A stretch of DNA of 45,938 nucleotides from Lelliottia nimipressuralis (GTDB lineage Bacteria; Pseudomonadota; Gammaproteobacteria; Enterobacterales; Enterobacteriaceae). The stretch spans positions 1 through 45,938 of the forward strand of contig NZ_SDDX01000028.1 of NCBI RefSeq assembly GCF_004115925.1, written 5' to 3'. Shown here in pieces: positions 9,197 to 17,102 of the stretch. Numbering within the stretch: position 1 is the stretch's first letter; every line of letters begins with the position of its first letter. The notes beneath the pieces were generated by a model that was not told where the DNA came from, did no database searches, and saw nothing but the letters and a program-made list of their open reading frames with translations. Position numbers and translations under genes: made by a program.

Positions 9197-9535
9197 TTAC
9201 GGCGCAAAGGCCTGTTTGAAGGAAAAGCCGAGAGTGACCACTTTCCCGGATACAAAAGTCGGTTTGATTGAGTCAGGATTCACCCGGTAGAGTTTTTTCT
9301 CACCCCACGGATTTGACCACCAGAAGGATTGATGGGCGTGGGAATGAAGAAACTTCCTGATGCTGGCCACATCTTGTTTCTTCCCTGTCCACGTCAGCTC
9401 CCACTCTTCCTTAACGCTGTTGATCCCGTTAACAGCCACCTGTTCGTAACCGTCACCGAACTGTGCGGTGTAGAGGTTGATCGTGTCGGTCGCGGTTGGT
9501 GAAACCTGCGTGGGCCATGTGAATGTATCTGTCAT
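9197..9535 (-). CDS. M: Minor tail protein M
   Basis: 112 aa, close to lambda gpM (109 aa). Recognisable features are the TFTWPTQV start, TAQFGDGYEQVAVNGIN, the WELTWTGK strand, SFWWSNPWGEKKLYRV and the terminal TLGFSFKQAF. gpM is part of the tail tip complex that joins the tape measure to the tip. It is separated from the tape measure gene by the inserted lom-like gene and a terminator. Confidence 0.92.
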   Translation of the reverse strand: MTDTFTWPTQVSPTATDTINLYTAQFGDGYEQVAVNGINSVKEEWELTWTGKKQDVASIRKFLHSHAHQSFWWSNPWGEKKLYRVNPDSIKPTFVSGKVVTLGFSFKQAFAP

Positions 9536-9546
9536 ATTTCACCTAT

Positions 9547-9570
9547 AAAAAAACCCGCCGAAGCGGGTTT
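9547..9570 (-). terminator. Terminator downstream of the lom-like gene
   Basis: AAACCCGC-TTCG-GCGGGTTT on the leftward strand with a following T tract. The hairpin is nearly symmetrical and could also act rightwards. It closes the lom-like moron unit. Confidence 0.75.
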
Positions 9571-9587
9571 AACAATATTTTGACTAA

Positions 9588-10127
9588 TCAGAAGCGATAA
9601 CCTACACCAACCACCCAGGTATTCACTTTATAATCATCCAGTTTTGAGTATTCCCAGGAAGCGTCAATTGCAACATTAGGTGTTACGTTAAACTGTGCCC
9701 CCAAAGCGCCAACGAATGCACCTGTACTTTCGCTATACTGATAGTCAATGCTGCTAACATTCAATTTAGCTTTGCCATGAGCATAACCAGCCAAACCGTA
9801 TGCAGATAGATATTCATTAAAACGATAAGACGGGCCAGCCATCAGAGAAAGGTATTCCAGCTTAGCATCAGCAACGCGTGAACCGCCCATGTAGAGATCA
9901 TATTTACGCTGAGTGCTAGTTACAGAGCCAACTACACCCCACTGATCAGTGATTTCGTTACGTAATTTAACGTTAATCCCACGAGGCTTATCATTAAGGT
10001 TATCACCATCCATCTTCACGTGGCTTTGAGCGAAACCGAGAGAGATTGTGTTTTCACCTGCTGCATATGCCGAGGTAGATACTACTGATGCAGCAAAAAT
10101 GGCTAGACCCAGAGTTTTGATTTTCAA
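9588..10127 (-). CDS. lom: Ail/Lom-family outer membrane beta-barrel protein
   Basis: 179 aa. Signal peptide MKIKTLGLAIFAAS... with a cleavage site after AYA, then alternating strands of an eight-strand barrel ending in GVGYRF with terminal Phe, as in Ail, PagC, OmpX and lambda Lom. These proteins are expressed from prophages in the host outer membrane and affect adhesion or serum resistance. The TTG at 10127 is preferred: AAGGA lies 9 bases upstream, while the TTG two codons earlier is too close. It sits between the tape measure and M genes, with a 143-base leader and its own terminator, so probably a moron transcribed in the lysogen. Confidence 0.9.
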   Translation of the reverse strand: MKIKTLGLAIFAASVVSTSAYAAGENTISLGFAQSHVKMDGDNLNDKPRGINVKLRNEITDQWGVVGSVTSTQRKYDLYMGGSRVADAKLEYLSLMAGPSYRFNEYLSAYGLAGYAHGKAKLNVSSIDYQYSESTGAFVGALGAQFNVTPNVAIDASWEYSKLDDYKVNTWVVGVGYRF

Positions 10128-10270
10128 AACCAAATTCCTTTTTTCTAAAATTTACGCAAAATTGCATTGGATATATAACGAAAAAAGGCTAAACGCACAC
10201 TAAACGAAAGGCTATTGAAGCGCCGTTAAACACATGTTTTATAAAGAATTAATAGTTCCAGTAAGTTCTC
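10128..10270 (-). promoter_or_regulatory. Probable promoter region of the lom-like gene
   Basis: An AT-rich gap of 143 bases in an operon whose genes otherwise nearly touch. On the leftward strand a TATATA-type -10 candidate occurs near 10170-10180 with only a weak -35. The exact start is uncertain. Confidence 0.35.
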
Positions 10271-12904
10271 TCAACTGCGCTTATACAATACTCCTCCTTC
10301 AGACAACTCCTTGCGCAACCGCGTTGCTATCTCTTGCTGAACAACCGATTTAACAAGGCAACCTATATTCTCAGCCCCTTTACGATTTGCCCCATCGCCT
10401 ACAGCACTACTTTCTTGAATAACAGAAACTGGTGCCTCAACATTTACTGTCACTCCACCACCAGACAAACCATACATTGGGGCTCGTCCTACCACCCCGC
10501 CTTCGGCGTAAGCCTGAGCGTTGTGCATCATCGCGTAGAGGTTTTCTACACCGATTGCACTAGTAGCCTCTTTTGTAAAGACAAACTCACCACCGTGAAC
10601 AATGCCTTTAGGTTCGAACTTTCCACCAGCACCGGTGTATCCCCCACTGTCGAAACCTGGTACCAAGCCACCATCAGAAAAACCCATTAGGCCAGCTGCA
10701 CCCTTAGCTGCTTTGATCAGAAAAATTTGGGTCAACATCTGAGTCATTCCTTTTAGGAATGTAGACAGGTAGTCCTTAAAATTAGCTTTTCCCGTTGTGA
10801 AGAAATCCGCCAGGCTGCTGGACATTGCACTGAAAGCCCCCTGGCTGACGCTCGCCACATTGCCGTAAACATTGGTGGCTGAATCCTCATACTCTGCCCA
10901 ACCCTTTTTAGCACCTGCAAGCCAGTCACCACGAAGCGCATCCTCTTTGGCATATCGTTCCTCCAGCTTGTCGAGGGATTCTGATTTGTCAGTGTCAGAG
11001 GCTTTCATCATCTTAAGCTGCTCACGTTCCCTCTCTCGCTGCGCCTGCCTGTTACTCATGCCAGCGGTGCTATCCATTGCTGCAATGAGGGCGCTTTGCT
11101 GCTGGATAAATTTCAGCGAAGTTTCATGGCCTTTTGCTATTTCCTGAATATCTTTTATCCGCTTAGCCTCTGCGGATTCAGCTTCAAGCGCAGCGCGGAT
11201 CTCTGCGCTCCGGGCAACCAGACTTTTTTGGTCAGATGTTAAAATCCGCTTTTGCTTCAGGTCAGCGATCTGCTGATTAAACTCAAGAAGGCGCTTTTCT
11301 TCAGATGTCAGGTTTTTGGTTGTTTCATTCTGCTCTTTCAGTACAGCCAGGCGTTTCGATGACTCCTGAAGCATCCTTGTAGCAGAATCATCGGTGTAGG
11401 CTTTTTCTTTCTTTTGCCCCTTTTGCTGGCTGTTGGCGTAACTTTCATTCTCACGACGAATTGCTTCATCCTTTGAGGCCTGGGAAGCATAGGAATTGCG
11501 AATTTCAGCCAGGCGTCTCTGATGCTGCTCTTCCTTATTTTCGTATTGTAACTTCCACTTCTGATCGTCGTTGAAACTGCGCTTCCTGCGCTCTTCTTCA
11601 TCTCTTTCGGCCTTTTCACGCGCAGCAGCAATATCAGCCTGAAATTTTTCCTCCTGTAAAACGTCCAGTGACTTTTCAGCCCCGTAGTTGTTCATCCCCG
11701 AAGGGGTGGGTATTTTTCTGCTGGCGCGTTTCTGAAGGTTTTCTATCTGGTCTTCGATGGTTTCAGGACGGCCGATCCCCAGCATCGCATCCCAGGCTTC
11801 AGCGGCTTTCTGCTTGATGGCCTGCCAGCCCCATTCCATAAAGCCCAGGTTGTTGGTTATGTCAGTGGTACGGTTTTGAATGGCGTCGGCATACGCATCC
11901 ATCGCGATTTTTGCCGCGCCGGTAGTATCACCAACCTGTGATAGAGAATTAATTTGTTCAAGCTGGCTGGCGGTCAGAAAGTGAAGCTGCTCATCCAGTT
12001 CCTTAGCCGCGCTGAGAGGCTCCTTTTGCAGTCGCGCAAAATGCCCGACCGTCGCATCGACTGACTGGCCCGTAACCTGTTCAAGTTTGATCGCAGAACG
12101 GGTAATCATCTCAAGCTGGTTGCTTCCAAAACTTCCTGTGCCGACAACTTTAGCCAGGGCTGCCGCTGCATCACCACGCGTGATGCCGTTGCCTGAGATA
12201 GCTTTCGCCAGATTGTGAAGTTGTGACGTAGTACGCCCTGCATAACTTCCGGTCAGCGCGAGCTGCTTATTAAACTCGTTGCTTTCTTTCTCGCCTTTGT
12301 AATAAGCAATGCTTAAAGCGAGTACCATCCCGGTCAGCCCTGACACAGCTGGAGTGAGCGCCCCGATATTGCCAAGAAATGACGTTCCTGTACCTGCTAC
12401 ACCGCCCAGGTTGCTTCTGACGAGTGAAGCGGCCAGAGTGCGCAGGTTCTTACCTGCTGCTGCCGTCTTCACATTGAAGCGGGCCGTTCCTTCTTCGGCC
12501 TTTTTCAGCTTCTGGATATAAATCTCAGCCGCCGAACCCGCCCCCAGCTGTTCAGCCCTGTAGCGCAGCAACTCTTCACGGGACAGGCGCGTGGTGGCAA
12601 CCTGATCTTTCAGCTTTTTGAGAAAAACTTCACGCGCTGCCGCGGCACTTTCTTCCGCGCGTCGGCCTTCGATCTGTTTGGCGGTAATCGCTGAAAGCAA
12701 CGCCAGATAATCTTCCTGGATTAGATTCCCGGATTTTTGCGCCGCATGAAGGCGGGCACGGATTACCGCGATGTTATCCGTTTCTTTGGCCGCATTTTTG
12801 ATGCTGTCGATCTGTTTATAAAATGCCGACGCCAGTTCATCCTGGGCGCTGGCATTTTTTTTTCGTTGCTGACTCAGAATCGGCCAGCCGTTTACGCAGT
12901 TCAT
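10271..12904 (-). CDS. H: Tape measure protein, main (C-terminal) part, out of frame with its start
   Basis: 877-codon frame holding nearly all of the tail length tape measure protein (lambda gpH is 853 aa). Long helical, Ala/Gln/Lys/Glu-rich segments flank hydrophobic stretches (GMVLALSIAYYKG near residue 190; IFLIKAAKGAAGLMGF near 740); the C-terminus has the GGYTGAGGKFEPKGIVHGGEFV motif typical of tape measure proteins. The first codons of this frame, before about residue 16, are an artefact: the real N-terminus lies in a different frame (12837-13058). The switch is at a run of nine A, and removal of one A gives a continuous 928-aa protein. It is either a frameshift mutation, a sequencing error, or rescued by slippage. 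Confidence 0.88.
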   Translation of the reverse strand: MNCVNGWPILSQQRKKNASAQDELASAFYKQIDSIKNAAKETDNIAVIRARLHAAQKSGNLIQEDYLALLSAITAKQIEGRRAEESAAAAREVFLKKLKDQVATTRLSREELLRYRAEQLGAGSAAEIYIQKLKKAEEGTARFNVKTAAAGKNLRTLAASLVRSNLGGVAGTGTSFLGNIGALTPAVSGLTGMVLALSIAYYKGEKESNEFNKQLALTGSYAGRTTSQLHNLAKAISGNGITRGDAAAALAKVVGTGSFGSNQLEMITRSAIKLEQVTGQSVDATVGHFARLQKEPLSAAKELDEQLHFLTASQLEQINSLSQVGDTTGAAKIAMDAYADAIQNRTTDITNNLGFMEWGWQAIKQKAAEAWDAMLGIGRPETIEDQIENLQKRASRKIPTPSGMNNYGAEKSLDVLQEEKFQADIAAAREKAERDEEERRKRSFNDDQKWKLQYENKEEQHQRRLAEIRNSYASQASKDEAIRRENESYANSQQKGQKKEKAYTDDSATRMLQESSKRLAVLKEQNETTKNLTSEEKRLLEFNQQIADLKQKRILTSDQKSLVARSAEIRAALEAESAEAKRIKDIQEIAKGHETSLKFIQQQSALIAAMDSTAGMSNRQAQREREREQLKMMKASDTDKSESLDKLEERYAKEDALRGDWLAGAKKGWAEYEDSATNVYGNVASVSQGAFSAMSSSLADFFTTGKANFKDYLSTFLKGMTQMLTQIFLIKAAKGAAGLMGFSDGGLVPGFDSGGYTGAGGKFEPKGIVHGGEFVFTKEATSAIGVENLYAMMHNAQAYAEGGVVGRAPMYGLSGGGVTVNVEAPVSVIQESSAVGDGANRKGAENIGCLVKSVVQQEIATRLRKELSEGGVLYKRS

Positions 12905-13058
12905 CTACCCTGCGGTGGGTTTCATCAACGCTCTGGCTCAGTTCATCTGCGGAGCCAGCCCCTCCCTGCGCCGCTTTGCGAAAGTTATCAAGCTCCTGCG
13001 TGCCTTTTTCCAGGCTACTGGTATTCACACGCAGTGAGATCGTGGCGATATCACTCAT
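12837..13058 (-). CDS. Tape measure protein, N-terminal fragment
   Basis: 73 aa beginning MSDIATISLRVNTSSLEKG, a typical tape measure N-terminus, with coiled-coil-like sequence up to ADSESATKKK. It then runs into CQRPG and a stop just after the A9 run at about 12855-12863. Reading one base fewer would join ATKKN to ASAQDELASAF of the main frame. The start overlaps the end of the GT frame by one base, as expected for the gene after G/GT in this operon. Confidence 0.85.
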   Translation of the reverse strand: MSDIATISLRVNTSSLEKGTQELDNFRKAAQGGAGSADELSQSVDETHRRVDELRKRLADSESATKKKCQRPG

Positions 13059-13336
13059 CAGGCCACCTCTTTTTTATGCATGATTTTCAGAGCGGTTCGC
13101 TCCATGATACGGATGTCATTTAGTGCGGTTGCCTCATCCTCGATGCCGTGAACGCGCATCAGCCAGGGCAGGACGTTGTAATCAAGCCCTGTCGCGCCCC
13201 CAAAGCCGGTGCGCCATTGCGTAGACAGCGACTGGAACAGGCAAAAGGTGGGCCACACATCAGGCAGAACGTGAACGATCACATCGTCATAATCGTCATC
13301 AGTCAGCCCGAAGGTGGCCATGTCTTCCGCTGCCAC
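13058..13336 (-). CDS. Tail assembly chaperone, T part (expressed as G-T frameshift fusion)
   Basis: Second frame of the G/GT pair. The 92-aa reading from a GTG is probably never used as a separate gene: after a -1 shift at AAAAAAC the G frame continues through KKLIAVASAFYTPEVAAEDM into this frame, giving a 207-aa fusion. The T part of lambda gpGT binds the tail tube protein while the G part coats the tape measure. Motifs: WPTFCLFQSL, LPWLMRVHGI. It ends at the tape measure start codon, the standard gene order for long-tailed phages. Confidence 0.85.
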   Translation of the reverse strand: MAAEDMATFGLTDDDYDDVIVHVLPDVWPTFCLFQSLSTQWRTGFGGATGLDYNVLPWLMRVHGIEDEATALNDIRIMERTALKIMHKKEVA

Positions 13337-13368
13337 TTCAGGCGTATAGAATGCAGAGGCAACCGCTA

Positions 13369-13680
13369 TCAGTTTTTTTCCCGGTGCCCCATCAGTTCGG
13401 CGTAATATTTTTCCGTGATCGCTCCCGCCGCGCCCAGGTAGTTATCCAGCAACACCGTCAGGTTTTCGCGGGTGTAAGGTTCAGGCAGCGCCCAGCCCTC
13501 AATAATTTCAGACAGGAAATCAACTGCTGTTGCCCCTTCACGCTTTTCCATCTCTTTAATCTGATCCGCAGATTTATGACGGAACGTAAACGTCAGAACG
13601 CCCGCCTCTTCCCCGGCACGCGGGATCTCAACGTTCGCTTTAAAGGTCGGTTTCGGTTGCAGTTCAAATTTTGTAGCCAT
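13369..13680 (-). CDS. G: Tail assembly chaperone G
   Basis: 103 aa, MATKFELQPKPTFKANVEIPRAGEE..., located between the major tail protein and tape measure genes as lambda G. It is a cytoplasmic chaperone that binds the tape measure protein during tail assembly and is not in the finished tail. The frame ends at TGA directly after the slip site, so most ribosomes make G and a minority G-T. Confidence 0.85.
   Translation of the reverse strand: MATKFELQPKPTFKANVEIPRAGEEAGVLTFTFRHKSADQIKEMEKREGATAVDFLSEIIEGWALPEPYTRENLTVLLDNYLGAAGAITEKYYAELMGHREKN
13372..13378 (-). promoter_or_regulatory. Programmed -1 ribosomal frameshift site (AAAAAAC) of G/GT
   Basis: The heptamer A-AAA-AAC lies in the zero frame of G, immediately before its TGA stop (CGG GAA AAA AAC TGA). 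A -1 shift reads AAA AAA CTG ATA and enters the T frame, which is open to the tape measure start. This is the conserved recoding arrangement of long-tailed phages and the heptamer is among the most efficient in E. coli. Confidence 0.9.
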
Positions 13681-13701
13681 GTTTTTTCTTCCTCAGAAAC
13701 T

Positions 13702-13720
13702 AAAAAGCCCCCGAAGGGGC
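13702..13720 (-). terminator. Terminator-like hairpin between major tail protein and G
   Basis: GCCCC-TTCG-GGGGC on the leftward strand followed by TTTTTA. It would lower expression of downstream tail genes relative to the major tail protein. Confidence 0.65.
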
Positions 13721-13739
13721 GAAGATTATTTAAACCGGA

Positions 13740-14672
13740 TTATTCTTCCGTAACGGTGACTTCACCCGTGGCGGTTTTCTTGCCGTCAACGGTGGTGCAG
13801 GTGATCGTCGCGGTCCCTTCAGCGACCGCAGACACTTCACCGCTGGCGCTTACGGTCGCCACCTCAGTATCTGAACTTGTCCAGGTCACCGCTTTATTGG
13901 TGGCGTCAGCCGGGGCAACGGTCGGCGTAAGCTGGCCTTTATCACCGACAACCAGATCTAACGTGGTTTTGTCCAGAGTTACGCCTGTCACCTGCACCGC
14001 TGGCGTGGTGACGTTGGCGATTTTGTAGAACGTCATAGCCGGAGACTGAAGGTTGAGAACCGCGCTTACGGTTTCGACTGAGTTAACGGCGGTCTGCGGG
14101 ATATCATTAAAAGAGGCTGTCGCCGCCCAGTAGCGGTTTTCTTTCGCCTTAGGCACGTACATGTACGCCGCCACCGTTTCTTCGTCTTCATCGAGCTGGC
14201 GCAGCAGCGGGTAAGCCGGAAGCGATGAATCATGCGCAATGGTGTAGGTTTGCGAGCTGGCTGATTTGTACGTGTTCAGGTTGCGCTGGCGGTCATCTGA
14301 CAAAAACTGGATCTGTGTGGTGTTCTGCTCGCCACCCGCGTTGGCGACTTCGGTGATCTGAGGGATTTCAGTCCATTCGGTGACTTTGCGCAGCGTGCCG
14401 CTACCGCCGCCAGCAGGATATTTCCCGGTGTTCGTGGTGTTGATATTGCGAAAGGTAACCGCAGAACCGGCAACGGCATCAACCAGCGCCACGACGTTAT
14501 CAATTCCGGTCCAGTCGCAATTGACGTGTACTACGTCACCAGGGGCAAAATCCCCTTCGCCTTCGAGGGTGACAACGGTATGTTCGGCGTTCGTGGCGCC
14601 GGTAAACGTCACAGCAGGATCATAGCCCGACGCCAGATAGACGTGCGAACCGTTAGGCAATGCAAAGCCCAT
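13740..14672 (-). CDS. V: Major tail tube protein with C-terminal Ig-like (Big_2) domain
   Basis: 310 aa. The N-terminal ~225 residues are the tube-forming domain (lambda gpV-like position and size), and the last ~85 residues (VTGVTLDKTTLDLVVGD..., AVTWTSSDTEVATVS, GTATITC) form a bacterial Ig-like group 2 domain. Lambda gpV also has a C-terminal Ig-like domain that decorates the tube exterior and is thought to aid surface binding. GGAG lies 8 bases before the ATG. The upstream gene is the tail terminator. Confidence 0.9.
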   Translation of the reverse strand: MGFALPNGSHVYLASGYDPAVTFTGATNAEHTVVTLEGEGDFAPGDVVHVNCDWTGIDNVVALVDAVAGSAVTFRNINTTNTGKYPAGGGSGTLRKVTEWTEIPQITEVANAGGEQNTTQIQFLSDDRQRNLNTYKSASSQTYTIAHDSSLPAYPLLRQLDEDEETVAAYMYVPKAKENRYWAATASFNDIPQTAVNSVETVSAVLNLQSPAMTFYKIANVTTPAVQVTGVTLDKTTLDLVVGDKGQLTPTVAPADATNKAVTWTSSDTEVATVSASGEVSAVAEGTATITCTTVDGKKTATGEVTVTEE

Positions 14673-14715
14673 AGAGATATCTCCATTGAAGTAAATTAAA
14701 AATGTGCGGCAGAGA

Positions 14716-15132
14716 TCAGAGGATGGTTTCTGCGCGGTAGGTCAGGCTGACCGGAACAGTCCAGTTCACGCCGTTGTTGATGCCAGGATGGATAGCCGGG
14801 AAAGATATTACCCAGCAGGAAAAGCCTTCCCCGGATAATTCGAGATTTTGAAAAAAAAGTGTGGTGATTTTTTTTGCCGTCTGCGCAGCAAGTGTCCGCC
14901 CCGTTGCTGATTTGGCAATAACATTGATTTGATAAACACCGGGAAAAACCAGACACGTTCCGGCAAGGTCAATGCTGTAGGGTGTTGCCGGCAGGTCGTG
15001 CGACTGAAGATAAACGCCCGTTTCAGGCGGCGTGAATTCCACGTTATCCCAGGAAACGGGAATACCCTGCTCATCAGCCCATTTTCCCAGATGCTTATCC
15101 AGCAACGCAGCAATGTCAGGCTGAATACTCAC
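14716..15132 (-). CDS. Tail terminator-like protein
   Basis: 138 aa. Position before the major tail protein and sequence type (an N-terminal helix DIAALLDKHLGKWADEQG, YLQSHDLPATP, GVYQINVIAKSATGRTLA, C-terminal SLTYRAE) match the lambda gpU-type tail terminator family (DUF4128-like). Such proteins cap the growing tail tube as a hexamer and contact the head completion proteins. The start overlaps the previous gene's end by four bases (ATGA type). Confidence 0.7.
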   Translation of the reverse strand: MSIQPDIAALLDKHLGKWADEQGIPVSWDNVEFTPPETGVYLQSHDLPATPYSIDLAGTCLVFPGVYQINVIAKSATGRTLAAQTAKKITTLFFQNLELSGEGFSCWVISFPAIHPGINNGVNWTVPVSLTYRAETIL

Positions 15133-15359
15133 GATAACCGCCTGATTTCCACCCTGCCGTAAAGCGTGGTTTTCTCCACCTCGCCATTCAGCGCCTTCAT
15201 CAGCCCCCGCCCATCAGCAACGGCACAAATCACCAGACCTTTTTCATCATCAGCCGTCAGGCAATATTTGATGATTTCACCATCGAGCCTGACCTCGTAG
15301 CGCTCTGCGCCAGGATTGATACGTTTACCGGGATCGTCATCCAGAACAGTGATACGCAT
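15129..15359 (-). CDS. Small head-tail region protein of unknown function
   Basis: 76 aa, in a tight operon between the HK97 gp10-like protein and the tail terminator. The sequence (VLDDDPGKRINPGAERYEV, GRVEIRRLS) suggests a small beta-rich fold. I do not recognise the family; a neck or minor tail role is inferred from place alone. Confidence 0.7.
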   Translation of the reverse strand: MRITVLDDDPGKRINPGAERYEVRLDGEIIKYCLTADDEKGLVICAVADGRGLMKALNGEVEKTTLYGRVEIRRLS

Positions 15360-15361
15360 GA

Positions 15362-15943
15362 TTAACTGACCTCCTTAGCCGCTTCCTCAAAGAATCGCGC
15401 CGCTTCTGCGGCAGTGATACGCACCATCCCACCCGGAGCCTGTGAAGAATGCCCCATTTCAAGTTCGTAAGAGTACGGTACGTTATTGCAAAAAAAGATC
15501 TCCTTCATGCCCACGCGAAACTGTGAGAGAACAAGATTTCCGGCACGCAGCGTTTCACTGCCGCTTTTATCAATACGGCCCGTTTCTTCTGACGTCCGTT
15601 CATCAAAAGATACCTGCCAGTTTCCGCGAAAGCGCCCACCTGTATAGCCAGGGGGCGCTTTTATCGACATACCGTCATGCACTTTACGACCGCGTTTTAG
15701 GCGACCATTCTTTGTCAGATTTTCAGGGTCATTGCGGAGCTGAGAGTTATGTTCCTCAACAGCATTGTTATACTCCGCCGCCGTTTTATTGTTTTTCCAC
15801 AGTTCAGGGTTACCAACCGGAGACATTTCGACGAGACGCGCAAGGATGCGTATACAGCCAGCCCTGATTACCTTCTCCTGGTTGGCCTTTGCTTTCGCCA
15901 CAAATGCGTCAATGGATGCCATGAAGTCGTCATTTCCCGCCAT
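15362..15943 (-). CDS. HK97 gp10-like neck / tail completion protein
   Basis: 193 aa. The C-terminal part with NVPYSYELEMGHSSQAPGGMVRITAAEAARFFEEA is typical of the HK97 gp10 / phage neck family, in which proteins adapt the tail terminator to the head connector. The N-terminal ~40 residues form a helix (FVAKAKANQEKVIRAGCIRILARLVEMSP). It starts one base before the previous gene's end. Confidence 0.75.
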   Translation of the reverse strand: MAGNDDFMASIDAFVAKAKANQEKVIRAGCIRILARLVEMSPVGNPELWKNNKTAAEYNNAVEEHNSQLRNDPENLTKNGRLKRGRKVHDGMSIKAPPGYTGGRFRGNWQVSFDERTSEETGRIDKSGSETLRAGNLVLSQFRVGMKEIFFCNNVPYSYELEMGHSSQAPGGMVRITAAEAARFFEEAAKEVS

Positions 15944-15944
15944 G

Positions 15945-16295
15945 CTATGCCCTCAGTTGCGCTTTATAGCAAATCACCAGCGAGGCGGGTTTAACCGGAT
16001 TTGGTTTGATCACACGGTGCTGTTTGTCGTCCACGGTCACCAGATCGCCAACCTCAATAACGTTTTCTGACGTGAAAACGATTTTTACGTCGCCCCGCTG
16101 AATAACCGTTCCGTCAATTTCATCCGGGTTGTACTCGGTTTTAACGCCCCATGCAGAAAAGCGCATGTCATCGGTCTGATGCTCAACGCCTCCGATGACT
16201 GAAACAGTGCCTTTCCTTGTAACCTGATACTCAGCGCCGTTCTGACGTAACAGCGTGTCTGAGCGTTGCTGCATTCGCTGATAGTTGATTGCCAT
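15945..16295 (-). CDS. Putative head closure (stopper) protein
   Basis: 116 aa: MAINYQRMQQRSDTLLRQNG, then a beta-rich body with VGDLVTVDDKQHRVIKPNPV. Its size and its place between the first connector and the gp10-like protein fit the head-tail stopper family. The assignment is positional; the sequence motif (short helix then 'dedxxxVdgxxyrV' type strands) is compatible. Confidence 0.55.
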   Translation of the reverse strand: MAINYQRMQQRSDTLLRQNGAEYQVTRKGTVSVIGGVEHQTDDMRFSAWGVKTEYNPDEIDGTVIQRGDVKIVFTSENVIEVGDLVTVDDKQHRVIKPNPVKPASLVICYKAQLRA

Positions 16296-16777
16296 TACGC
16301 ACGCTCCGAGAAAGTATTAATGGCAAACCCGCGACCGCCCATAAACGCAGCCAGAAGCGCGTCAACGGCTGGATAGGACGGAATGAAGGCCTCACCGTCA
16401 GCAACGGCGTAAGTCATCGTCACAGCCCCTTCCACGCGCTCAGTTTTCACCGCAGCCTCACGCGAAGAACCGAGTAAATCACCGTCAGCCGCTTCAACCG
16501 CCAGCATGCACTGAGCGGTAATAACCTGACGAGGGATCTGATCTGACGGGAAAGGATGCCCGTCAAACTCGATATCGTGACGGGGCCAGCACAGCGGCTG
16601 TGACGGGCTGGCGCGGATGCCGTACCAGCTCAGACCTTCGAGATAATCCATCGCCTTGAGTAGTAACGGTGGGAGGTTTTCCGGTAACGTCAGATCCCGC
16701 GCGGTGGCATATTTCTGCAAATCGGCTTCGCTGGCGTAGCTGTTAAAATCCGGGGAGGTGATATTGGTATCTATCAT
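16295..16777 (-). CDS. Head-tail connector (adaptor) protein, DnaT-like/gp6-type
   Basis: 160 aa: TSPDFNSYASEADLQKYATARDL, DYLEGLSWYGIRASPSQPLCWPR, IPRQVITAQCMLAVEAADGDLL and VERVEGAVTMTYAV are hallmarks of the family often labelled 'DnaT-like ssDNA-binding protein' in phage genomes; context right after the capsid gene shows it is the connector adaptor that sits under the portal. It is not a replication protein. Confidence 0.75.
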   Translation of the reverse strand: MIDTNITSPDFNSYASEADLQKYATARDLTLPENLPPLLLKAMDYLEGLSWYGIRASPSQPLCWPRHDIEFDGHPFPSDQIPRQVITAQCMLAVEAADGDLLGSSREAAVKTERVEGAVTMTYAVADGEAFIPSYPAVDALLAAFMGGRGFAINTFSERA

Positions 16778-16786
16778 GTCTCACCT

Positions 16787-16809
16787 AAAATGATGGGGGC
16801 TAAGCCCCC
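16787..16809 (-). terminator. Hairpin after the capsid/Ig region
   Basis: GGGGGC-TTA-GCCCCC on the leftward strand, followed by ATCATTTT. The T tract is interrupted, so it may act as a weak terminator or an mRNA-stabilising end for the abundant capsid message. Confidence 0.5.
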
Positions 16810-16815
16810 TGTGGA

Positions 16816-17093
16816 TTATTCACCGTCTTCTTCAAAGGTGATTTTTTCTGACGTTTCACTTACGCCATCAACGGTGGCGGTCACGGTAAATTCTCCAGCC
16901 TCTTCCGAGGTCAGTTTTACCGTTGAGCCACCAGCCGAACCCGTCGAAGTGGAATCCGTACTCAGTTCACCGCCAGTTGTCACCCACGAAACATCCGCAC
17001 CTGAAACAGGCGCATCATCTTTGGTGACTTTAACGGAGAAGGTTACGGAATCAGTACCGTCAGCGGTGACGGAGGTTTTATCCGCTGACAGGG
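16816..17093 (-). CDS. Ig-like domain encoded in the -1 frame after the capsid stop
   Basis: Directly after the capsid stop, the -1 frame is open for about 92 codons and encodes an invasin-type (Big_1-like) immunoglobulin domain: VTLSADKTSVTADGTDSV, APVSGADVSWVTTGG, VKLTSEEAGEFTVTATVDG, ending FEEDGE. There is no start codon at its beginning. A -1 shift on the last capsid codon (AAG to AAA) would give a 416-aa capsid variant carrying the domain at its C-terminus. Phages are known to add Ig-like domains to abundant virion proteins this way. Frame, boundaries and domain are seen; expression is inferred. Confidence 0.75.
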
Positions 17094-17102
17094 TTACTTT
17101 AC
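17059..17102 (-). promoter_or_regulatory. Candidate -1 frameshift element (slip codon plus stem-loop)
   Basis: The capsid frame ends GTA-AAG-TAA; Lys-tRNA on AAG can re-pair on AAA one base back. Seven bases after AAG an 8-bp perfect stem begins (GTCAGCGG at 17089-17082 with CCGCTGAC at 17066-17059, 15-base loop). The spacing matches known -1 frameshift stimulators. The tandem-slip heptamer is not canonical (P-site GTA would re-pair poorly), so single-codon slippage near a stop is assumed. Confidence 0.55.

Noticed and set aside
13351..14028. Rightward 225-aa ORF opposite G and the major tail protein
   Set aside because: Antisense shadow of two well-supported genes with low-complexity composition and no ribosome site.
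15442..15867. Rightward 141-aa ORF
   Set aside because: Shadow of the gp10-like gene; many Cys, Arg and Ser residues, and no ribosome site.
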